DNA from: Deltaproteobacteria bacterium | GTDB taxonomy: Bacteria; Desulfobacterota; Desulfarculia; Adiutricales; Adiutricaceae | Direction: 5' to 3' | Assembly (NCBI GenBank): GCA_031278835.1 | Contig: JAITJP010000332.1 | Span: 1 to 7,875, forward strand | Length of the DNA: 7,875 nt | Shown here: in pieces, positions 1 to 5,230 of the stretch | Layout: each line of letters begins with the position of its first letter | How positions within the stretch are numbered: the first letter of the stretch is position 1 | Program-made: the position numbers and the translations under genes | Notes under the pieces: model-generated | Database searches by the model: none | Seen by the model: only the letters and a program-made list of their open reading frames with translations | What the model was told of the DNA's origin: nothing

Positions 1-2
1 TA

Positions 3-254
3 GACTCTATTGTTGCTGACTAACATTTATATTATGCTGATCATAATAGGTATACAAATTTTTATAAAGATTTATATGATTTATCTTTACGAAAAAATGA
101 CTATTTAAACTATAGTCCAATAATTGTCTATAACGATGGTAGAGATTTTTCAATGACAATAAGCCATGTAGCGCCTGGCTCTACTCTATTTATATATGAT
201 AGTTCTGATAAGGATCATAAATATCGTAGCCTATCTGGGGCGGGTCGGACTTGA
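3..254 (+). pseudogene. AT-rich coding-like fragment, interrupted and truncated
   Basis: I do not recognise this sequence. The frame starting at position 3 has a TAA at 21-23 and is then open for 76 codons to a TGA at 252-254, which is long for such AT-rich DNA. The predicted peptide is rich in Asp, Tyr, Asn and Ser and includes stretches such as SPIIVYNDGRDFSMTISHVA, with the texture of a real soluble or surface protein. There is no good start or ribosome binding site; the first in-frame ATG is at 151. Base composition changes sharply near 235, where the frame enters GGCC/GGGCGG-rich DNA, so the last six or so codons are probably not original. It could be a decayed transferred gene, the end of a gene lying to the left, or an assembly join. 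Chance is not excluded. Confidence 0.35.
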
Positions 255-586
255 TCGGTCTGGTAGGGGGACTGGCCAGCCGATTAGGCTTGTTTATTGG
301 GAGATTGGGCCGGCCTGGCCGGTTTTAGAAAGGACCATTGAGGGCGGGCTGATTTTTTTTTTGGGGATTAGGCCAAAGCCTCTGGCTAAGAAGGCCGAGC
401 CTGGGAGTGGAAAGAATTGAGTTAGAAAAGTCCGGGGCGGGCTAAGAGCGGAGTTAATTTATGATTGGAGCGGTGGGCTCGATGGAAATTTGAATTTAGT
501 CTTTTTTAAAGATAATTGAATTGTCTTTTTGGCTTTTCGATCGATTGATATTTTAGTAAGCTTCATATAGACTAAAATAGACCCCA
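255..586. other. Non-coding GGCC-rich spacer
   Basis: No convincing gene is present. The stretch contains runs of GGGCGGG and GGCC, including an odd-length palindrome CCGGCCTGGCCGG at 310-322, then becomes AT-rich from about 485. A 74-residue open frame at 196-420 straddles the composition junction and encodes low-complexity Gly/Pro/Arg sequence, so I do not call it. The AT-rich part (485-586) is the likely promoter region of the HD-GYP gene, but no -35/-10 pair with good spacing stands out. Confidence 0.6.
508..528. promoter_or_regulatory. Near-perfect inverted repeat, possible operator
   Basis: AAAGATAATT and AATTGTCTTT form 10-nt arms around a single G at 518, with one T:G mismatch. The element lies in the AT-rich stretch about 175 nt upstream of the proposed HD-GYP start. 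Its size and symmetry fit a dimeric regulator site, but no factor can be named and the position relative to a promoter is unknown. Confidence 0.25.
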
Positions 587-687
587 GTGTTTTTTGACCA
601 GTTGATTTTTGGAAATGGCGGCTTTAGGGAAGGTGATTTTGGCAGGGCTAGGGGGAGATTTTTTTTCCTGGGCGCCCCTAAGAGAGT

Positions 688-695
688 AAAAGGAG
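688..695 (+). promoter_or_regulatory. Strong ribosome binding site deciding a TTG start
   Basis: AAAAGGAG ends 8 nt before a TTG codon at 704-706 that is in frame with the HD-GYP gene. The earlier in-frame GTG at 587 has no such signal, and the 39 residues it would add are low-complexity, so this site favours 704 as the true start. Confidence 0.7.
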
Positions 696-703
696 CGGTT
701 GGT

Positions 704-2056
704 TTGATATTAAGCGAATTGGCAACGGTTGAAAACGATCGGAGCAAACAGGTTTCCTGTATCGCGGCCAGTCTAAACCATTTGATTGACGTTGATTTGC
801 TCTTGGGTAAGATTTTGTCCAAGGCCCGTCAGGTGGTGCGAGCCGAAGCCGGGACCGTTTATCTGGTCACCAACGGCAAACTAAAGTTCCAAACTAGCCA
901 AAACGATTATCTGGAGCGGCTCATTCACGATTCAGACGATCTGCCCTTTATTGGCTCAAATTTGGAAATCGACTCTAGCACTTTGGCTGGATACGTGGCC
1001 CAAAGCAAAGCCATATTAACCGTAAACAATACCGAAAACATTGATTTTGACGCTCCCTTCCAACATCTAATCGCCATTGACGCCTCCACCAATTACATTT
1101 GTAAAGCCATCATGTCCATTCCCCTGGTCACCCATAACGGTATTCTCTTGGGCATTTTGCAATTGATCAATCCCATGGATGGCGACGGTCAGGTGGTCGA
1201 TTTTACTGACCAGGACGTTTCTATTTTGGAATTTTTTTCCCAGAGTGTTTCCGTGGCCTTGGAAAGGGCCATCACCCTTAAGGAATCGATCATAAATAGC
1301 TTAAAATTAGTCGAACTCCACGATCAGACCGAAACCACGGCCCACGTGGAGAGAATCTCCTTACTGACCACGGCTATTTATAAAAACTGGGCCCAAAAAA
1401 ATAACCTGCCCGAGCAGGAAAAAGACCGGGTCCTAAATCTGCTGCCCCTGGCCTCCATGTTACATGACGTGGGCAAAGCCTGGATACCCACCCATATTTT
1501 AAACAAGCCCGGGCGATTGAATCAGCAGGAAAGGGTGGTCATGGAGGATCACGTGCCCTTGGGAGCCAAGCTCTATGTGGACGTCAGAACCCCCATGGAT
1601 CAGTTGGTTTACGACATTATTTGCGATCACCACGAGCGCTGGGACGGATTGGGTTACCCGGGAATAAAAACTCAAGTCAGTCATCAAAACCCAGCCCAAG
1701 TACCTGAGCTCAAAAATTATCAAAGCCATGGTTTAAATCCCTTTCTAAAGCCTGGGCTTAACCAAAACCCAGGCCCAACTGAGCCCCGGCGGGCCGAAGA
1801 GCCGGGCGGGCCAGGGGAAAGACGCGGCAAAAAAGGCGAGGAGATCTCCATTTATGGCCGCATCCTGGCCGTGGCCGATGTCTACGACGCCTTAAGCAGT
1901 CGCAAGTCTTACAAAGAACCCTTTGACGAGTCTTTGGTCATACAGATCATGACCCAGGAAAGCGGGCGCCATTTTGACCCCTCGGTCATTGAATCCTTTC
2001 TGGCCGTGCGGCCCATTTTGGCCAAAATCAGGGAACGTCACGCCGAAGTCGAATGA
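704..2056 (+). CDS. GAF domain and HD-GYP domain protein, probable cyclic-di-GMP phosphodiesterase
   Basis: From TTG 704 the protein has 450 residues. Residues 25-195 fit a GAF sensory domain, whose ligand cannot be told. Residues 205-445 form an HD-GYP domain, a family that hydrolyses cyclic di-GMP. Metal-site residues are visible: H214 in the TxxHxxR-type motif, H254-D255 followed by VGK, H283 in DHVPLG, H309-H310-E311, DGLGYP ending at 319, and D392 in ADVYDAL. With all these present the enzyme is probably active. There is no transmembrane segment, so it should be cytoplasmic. The oddity is residues 321-377, a Pro/Gly/Asn-rich insertion between GYP and the GEEIS-GRILAVADVYDAL block, where related proteins have only about four or five residues. 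The gene stands alone on the plus strand and ends at a hairpin shared with the convergent operon. An alternative GTG start at 587 would give 489 residues. Confidence 0.9.
   Translation: MILSELATVENDRSKQVSCIAASLNHLIDVDLLLGKILSKARQVVRAEAGTVYLVTNGKLKFQTSQNDYLERLIHDSDDLPFIGSNLEIDSSTLAGYVAQSKAILTVNNTENIDFDAPFQHLIAIDASTNYICKAIMSIPLVTHNGILLGILQLINPMDGDGQVVDFTDQDVSILEFFSQSVSVALERAITLKESIINSLKLVELHDQTETTAHVERISLLTTAIYKNWAQKNNLPEQEKDRVLNLLPLASMLHDVGKAWIPTHILNKPGRLNQQERVVMEDHVPLGAKLYVDVRTPMDQLVYDIICDHHERWDGLGYPGIKTQVSHQNPAQVPELKNYQSHGLNPFLKPGLNQNPGPTEPRRAEEPGGPGERRGKKGEEISIYGRILAVADVYDALSSRKSYKEPFDESLVIQIMTQESGRHFDPSVIESFLAVRPILAKIRERHAEVE
1661..1834 (+). other. In-frame low-complexity insertion inside the HD-GYP domain
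   Basis: These codons encode residues 320-377 of the HD-GYP protein, between the GYP motif and the GEE block that normally follows closely. The peptide is rich in Pro, Gly, Asn, Gln and Arg. The DNA resembles the window's spacers: it contains an inverted repeat with arms GCCTGGG 1750-1756 and CCCAGGC 1768-1774 around an 11-nt loop, and GGCGGGCC repeated at 1788-1795 and 1805-1812. It is probably a disordered surface loop; whether it affects activity is unknown. Confidence 0.7.
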
Positions 2057-2086
2057 AGACCGGCTAAAACCATTTTTTATAAGCCC

Positions 2087-2118
2087 AAAAAAAAAGACCC
2101 GGTTGGGTCTTTTTTTTT
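2087..2118. terminator. Bidirectional intrinsic terminator between convergent genes
   Basis: Nine A, GACCC, the loop GGTT, GGGTC and nine T form a perfect 14-bp stem with a four-base loop. On either strand a GC core is followed by a T run. It lies 30 nt after the HD-GYP stop and 22 nt beyond the stop of the convergent lipoprotein gene, so it can end both transcripts. Confidence 0.9.
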
Positions 2119-2140
2119 GGCATGGGCCGGGAGATTATGG

Positions 2141-2863
2141 TCAGTTACGAGGCCCGGAGATGGCCTTGTTTAGATCGTCGGCGATGTCGGCCAAAATGGG
2201 CTTTAAGGCCTGGGACAAGGCCTCGGCCAGAGTGGCGGCCCGATCGGTGGAATTGGAATTAAGCGGCCGGGTTTGCGCGTAGGAATTGGACATTAGCGTT
2301 CTGGGTCTGGAGCTTCTTTGATCGGTTAGGGTGGCTTTAAGTTCCACCGTGGCCTTGTGGGGGTTTAGGCTAAAGTCTCCGTAAAAGGCCGTAAGATAAA
2401 GGTCCAAGGTGAGATCGGGACTCTGGGCCATGACCCCTTGGGTGGCCCTAAAGCGATTGGAACTGGCCTCCAGGTAGCCGGAGAGTTTGGCGGCGATTAG
2501 GCGAGAGGGCAGGCCGACCAGTTCGTTGTAAAAATCTTCGCTAAACTCGTTGGGGCCTATTTTGTAGACTAACTTTCTGGTCTCGTATTGGGGGGCCGCT
2601 CCGCTGGAAGTGATTTGGATCATCAGGGGCCGCCTGACCTTGCTCGGAATGGGTAAAGCGGAAAGGTCTTCAAGATCAAAGGTCCGGATGGTCGGATAGG
2701 GCCGCGATAAGCCGCAGCCGGTTAAGAAAAAGCTTGAGATGAGTAAAAAGGCCAAAAAGCTTGGCAGAGTTTGGCTAAAGAACTTTAGGCTGGGGCCTTT
2801 GGGCCCAGAAATTGGGCCAAGGGCAAGTTGGGCCCGGGAGGTAAGAAAGTGATTTTGGCGCAT
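2141..2863 (-). CDS. ABC-type transport auxiliary lipoprotein (PqiC-like family)
   Basis: This 240-residue protein has a lipoprotein signal: a hydrophobic segment at about 31-47 followed by the lipobox LTGC with Cys50, which would be lipidated after cleavage. The mature part (about 55-235) resembles the ABC-transport auxiliary component family (Pfam PF03886), whose members, such as PqiC, accompany MCE-protein transporters; this match is by pattern and context, not by search. The region before the hydrophobic core is unusually long (about 30 residues) and Gly/Pro-rich in part, encoded by GGCC-rich DNA at about 2786-2833. The ATG at 2863 overlaps the mlaD stop by one base (TAATG) and is preceded by AAAGAGG 7 nt upstream, so the start is well supported and translation is coupled to mlaD. 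It probably acts in the periplasm as the outer-membrane-side partner of the MlaD ring. It is the last gene of the operon. Confidence 0.82.
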   Translation of the reverse strand: MRQNHFLTSRAQLALGPISGPKGPSLKFFSQTLPSFLAFLLISSFFLTGCGLSRPYPTIRTFDLEDLSALPIPSKVRRPLMIQITSSGAAPQYETRKLVYKIGPNEFSEDFYNELVGLPSRLIAAKLSGYLEASSNRFRATQGVMAQSPDLTLDLYLTAFYGDFSLNPHKATVELKATLTDQRSSRPRTLMSNSYAQTRPLNSNSTDRAATLAEALSQALKPILADIADDLNKAISGPRN

Positions 2864-3813
2864 TATTTTACCTCTTTGGGCGGTTCACCGAAGAAGATTT
2901 GGCTGGGGTAGCGTTTGGCCATCTCGGAGACTTCGCGGAGGTTTTCGGACATGACCCTGAGGTTTTCCAGGGTCTGGGGTAGGCTGTTTTTGGTGGTCCT
3001 GGTTAGGCCATCGACTTGGCTCAGTAAGGCGTTTAGGCGCCTTAGGGCGCCGCTTAGATCCGAGGATTTTTGATTAAGGTTAAAATTTTTCAAATCATTG
3101 GATATCTGGTCAGTAAGTTTAGTTAATTCAATGGAAACTTTATCGAAGGTTTCTAGTGATTTGGTGATGGTGGTGGTTAAATCGTGCAAATCAGTGTTGA
3201 CCGTGTTGGATAGGTTATTGACCGAGACCAAAGTGGTGTTCATGGTCTTATCCAGGGTTTCAAAATCAACTTTGGAAAGGGATTCCAGGATTTTTGAGAG
3301 AGATTCGCCTATGGCCAGAACCGCTCCCTTGGCGCTGGGTATGACCAGTTCGCCGTTTGGTTCATAAATAACTGGCTCTTCGACCGAATTTGGCTCCAGG
3401 TAGTCAAGGTTTAAATAGCCCAAGCCAGAGACGCCTTGGAAGGATAAAAAGCAGCGAAGTTTATTGCTAATTTCTCTTTCCAAAAGGCGCTTGGCGTCTT
3501 GATTGTTCACTCCCTGGCGACCCATAAGCAGTTCCGGGTCAATGGTAAACTCAACCTTAACCATGAGCTGCTGACCCAAATCCTCGGTGGTGATGGGTAA
3601 GGTAATTTTTTTGACCTGGCCCACCCGAAAGCCTCGGAAATTGACCGAGGCCCCGGCGGTTAGTCCTTGAACGGTATGATTAAAATAGGTTTGGCACTCC
3701 AAGTAATTTTTAAAAGCGGAACTTAGGCCAAAATAGAGCACGGCCCCGACCACCAAGACCAGCGCGGAAATGGTGAAAATGCCTATTTTAATATAGTTTA
3801 CCCTAGATAACAT
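2863..3813 (-). CDS. mlaD: MlaD-like MCE-domain lipid-binding protein
   Basis: The protein has 316 residues. Residues 9-30 form one N-terminal membrane anchor, and residues 37-143 a single MCE domain with the typical block VQGLTAGASVNFRGFRVGQV (48-67). Residues 163-300 are a long, mostly helical region rich in Leu, Ser, Thr and Asn, followed by a YPSQIFFGEPP tail common at the end of MlaD-type proteins. It is longer than E. coli MlaD (about 180 residues) because of this C-terminal extension; PqiB/LetB proteins differ in having several MCE domains. MlaD proteins form a hexameric ring on the MlaE permease and carry lipid through its pore in the periplasm. The ATG at 3813 has only a weak ribosome site (GAG 11 nt upstream), and no nearby alternative start exists. 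A 237-nt spacer separates it from mlaF, and a weak internal promoter may lie there. Confidence 0.92.
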   Translation of the reverse strand: MLSRVNYIKIGIFTISALVLVVGAVLYFGLSSAFKNYLECQTYFNHTVQGLTAGASVNFRGFRVGQVKKITLPITTEDLGQQLMVKVEFTIDPELLMGRQGVNNQDAKRLLEREISNKLRCFLSFQGVSGLGYLNLDYLEPNSVEEPVIYEPNGELVIPSAKGAVLAIGESLSKILESLSKVDFETLDKTMNTTLVSVNNLSNTVNTDLHDLTTTITKSLETFDKVSIELTKLTDQISNDLKNFNLNQKSSDLSGALRRLNALLSQVDGLTRTTKNSLPQTLENLRVMSENLREVSEMAKRYPSQIFFGEPPKEVK

Positions 3814-3830
3814 CGTTTAATACTCGTAAA

Positions 3831-3859
3831 GGTATAGGAATAATAAATTTTTAAAACAA
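3831..3859 (-). promoter_or_regulatory. Candidate internal promoter before mlaD
   Basis: Read on the minus strand, TTGTTT (3859-3854) and TATACC (3836-3831) are separated by 17 nt in AT-rich DNA just upstream of mlaD. Each hexamer matches the sigma-70 consensus only partly (3/6 and 4/6). If used, transcription would start a few bases before the mlaD ATG, leaving a very short leader, which lowers confidence. Confidence 0.2.
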
Positions 3860-3969
3860 AAATTCGCGTTTAACTTATTTTGATTATTGGTTTGTAAAAT
3901 TAACCAGGCGGACCGCTTTTGTTTTAAAATAAAACCGGTTTTTTCGCCAAAGGGCCCCGGGGCCTCGGA

Positions 3970-4048
3970 GACAACCAAAGGGAAAAGGCTTGGCTGGCTT
4001 GGAAAGATGACAGCCAAAGGGCAAAGGCTAGGGCCTTGGCCCTGGGAT
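3970..4048. repeat. Degenerate 39-nt tandem duplication in the mlaF-mlaD spacer
   Basis: Two adjacent units begin at 3970 and 4009. Their first 25 nt agree at most positions: GACA-CCAAAGGG-AAAGGCT with A/G, A/C and T/A differences; the second halves have drifted but keep CTTGG. No gene is present in the whole 3814-4050 spacer: the open frames there are short, overlap mlaF or the repeat, and resemble no family I know. The second unit ends in AGGGCCTTGGCCCT-like self-complementary sequence beside the mlaF stop. Confidence 0.6.
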
Positions 4049-4050
4049 TT

Positions 4051-4839
4051 TTATAGCCTTCCGGGCCCGAGCAGAGATTCCTGGCGGCGGAAAAACTGAG
4101 CGGCCGCCGGGCTTGGGGAATCATGGGCCAGGAAAGTGGGCGTTCCCATGGCGGCGATGCCTTTTTTCTCCTTGTCGAGCAAGATGGCCCGATCCAAGGT
4201 GACCATGATACTATGGAGTTCATGAGTAACGATGACGAAAGAAAGGGAAAGATTTCTGGCCAAAGTCACGATCAATTGGTCAAGTCCGGCCGAGGTCACC
4301 GGATCAAGCCCGGCCGAGGGCTCATCCAAAAACAAGAGTCCGGGCTCTAGGGCCAAGGCCCTGGCGATGGCGGCCCGTTTTTGCATGCCGCCGGAGAGAC
4401 TGGCCGGGAGGTAATACTCAAAACCCGACAGGCCGACCAGGGCTAGTTTCAACTGGGCGGCCGCCTTGATGGCCCCGGGCGAGAGTTGGGTAAATTCTTT
4501 TAAGGGCAAACTCACGTTTTCCAGGAGGTTAAGGTCACCAAAAAGGGCCCCGCCTTGATACATGACCCCAAATTTCCGGCGATGTTGATCCAATAGGGCC
4601 CCGCCTTTGGCCCAGAGATCTTGCCCAAAAAGCTCAATGGTTCCGGTCCGGGCCCGCTCAAGGCCCACCAGGTGCCTTAGTAAAGTTGACTTTCCGCAAC
4701 CACTGGGACCCAATAGTCCGAAAATCTCTCCCTTGGCCACTTTAAAGCTAAGGTTGGTTAGGAGAGGGGGATTATCCGTATAGGCCACTTCAAGATCTGT
4801 CACGACTAAAGGATAATTGATTTTGTTCTCTAAGTCCAC
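4051..4839 (-). CDS. mlaF: MlaF-like ABC transporter ATP-binding protein
   Basis: The protein has 262 residues and is a complete ABC ATPase: Walker A GPSGCGKST at 44-52, Q-loop Gln95 in YQGGALF, signature LSGGMQKR at 148-155, Walker B LLFLDEP at 168-174 and switch His206 in VTHEL. The QGGALF...NVSLPL and SGGMQKRAAIARAL blocks are typical of the MlaF/Ttg2A branch, which powers lipid transport with MlaE and MlaD on the cytoplasmic face. The start is a GTG at 4839. In the same frame a TAA lies two codons upstream, so translation cannot begin earlier, but the ribosome site is poor (GGATGG-type sequence 12 or more nt away); the in-frame GTG at Val13 is an alternative. It lies between mlaE (391 nt upstream) and mlaD (237 nt downstream), unusually wide gaps for such an operon. 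Confidence 0.93.
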   Translation of the reverse strand: MDLENKINYPLVVTDLEVAYTDNPPLLTNLSFKVAKGEIFGLLGPSGCGKSTLLRHLVGLERARTGTIELFGQDLWAKGGALLDQHRRKFGVMYQGGALFGDLNLLENVSLPLKEFTQLSPGAIKAAAQLKLALVGLSGFEYYLPASLSGGMQKRAAIARALALEPGLLFLDEPSAGLDPVTSAGLDQLIVTLARNLSLSFVIVTHELHSIMVTLDRAILLDKEKKGIAAMGTPTFLAHDSPSPAAAQFFRRQESLLGPGRL

Positions 4840-4862
4840 GAATTATTTGCCATCCATCCATT

Positions 4863-4887
4863 CGTCTGATTGAGTAAGGGTCAGACG
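4863..4887 (-). promoter_or_regulatory. Hairpin upstream of the mlaF start
   Basis: CGTCTGA and TCAGACG form a 7-bp perfect stem with an 11-nt loop, ending 23 nt before the mlaF GTG. In the transcript it would sit immediately upstream of the weak ribosome-binding region, followed by three ATG triplets in three frames. It may influence translation or mRNA stability; there is no direct evidence. Confidence 0.3.
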
Positions 4888-4899
4888 GTTAATCTATAA

Positions 4900-5002
4900 G
4901 GCCGCTTTTATTTTACTTGGCGCCAGTTTAAGACGCCAACGAAATATTTTTTTGGCCGCGTTATTTGACTTGCCTTGAGTTTAAGAGCCAATGGTATTTT
5001 TT
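4900..5002. repeat. Degenerate ~50-nt tandem duplication in the mlaE-mlaF spacer
   Basis: Unit one (4900-4953) and unit two (4954-5002) align with small indels. Both start GGCCGC, pass through a T-rich part and ACTTG, share AGTTTAAGA or GAGTTTAAGA followed by GCCAA, then ATTTTTT, and are each followed by a further GGCC. Unit one also contains the inverted repeat TTGGCG (4917-4922) / CGCCAA (4934-4939). The divergence suggests an old duplication. Confidence 0.6.
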
Positions 5003-5044
5003 GGCCTGGTTGTTTCTCTAACCTCCCTGGTCAGATTTTCTTTT

Positions 5045-5076
5045 GGGCCATTTTTCGAATGGCCCTTTAAAGGGCC
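5045..5076. repeat. Two overlapping, mutually exclusive palindromes
   Basis: GGGCCATT (5045-5052) and AATGGCCC (5058-5065) form an 8-bp stem with a 5-nt loop. The GGCCC at 5061-5065 also begins a perfect 16-nt palindrome, GGCCCTTTAAAGGGCC (5061-5076). Both cannot form in the same RNA at once. No T tract follows on the minus strand, so neither is a standard terminator of mlaE. Confidence 0.5.
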
Positions 5077-5230
5077 CTAGGGGCCTCCAGGGCCTTGGGA
5101 AGCTTGACCCAGGGTTTTTATAGCCCTGGCGGTCAAAATGACCGTCACGGGTCGATTTGGGCCGTTCACGGGGCCGTTTGGAGAGGGGCAGAGCTTAGGC
5201 TTTTGCTCCCAAGGCCCAGGTCCAAAATTT

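Larger units (their letters stand above)
4840..5230. other. Long mlaE-mlaF intra-operon spacer, no gene seen
   Basis: No plausible gene lies in these 391 nt; open frames on the plus strand at 5095-5545 are extensions of antisense frames over mlaE. The spacer holds a tandem duplication (4900-5002), several hairpins and a dense GGCC cluster, with five GGCC in the 60 nt from 5041 to 5100. Small palindromic units include CCAGGG/CCCTGG at 5109-5129 and CGGTCA-AAA-TGACCG at 5130-5144. No clear terminator with a T tract is visible for mlaE. Confidence 0.6.

Noticed and set aside
21..23. In-frame TAA read as glutamine, meaning DNA from a protist with a variant code
   Set aside because: A single stop in a short unidentified frame is better explained by gene decay or chance; nothing else in the window is eukaryotic.
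196..420. 74-residue plus-strand open frame
   Set aside because: It spans the AT-rich/GGCC-rich junction, has no ribosome site and encodes low-complexity sequence in stop-poor GC-rich DNA.
587..703. Upstream GTG start at 587 for the HD-GYP protein, adding 39 residues
   Set aside because: There is no ribosome site before 587, the extra residues are Gly/Phe/Arg low-complexity, and a consensus AAAAGGAG sits 8 nt before TTG 704.
3817..4223. Minus-strand open frames of 66 and 99 residues in and around the mlaF-mlaD spacer
   Set aside because: One overlaps mlaF in another frame and both run through the tandem repeat; neither has a ribosome site or recognisable motif.
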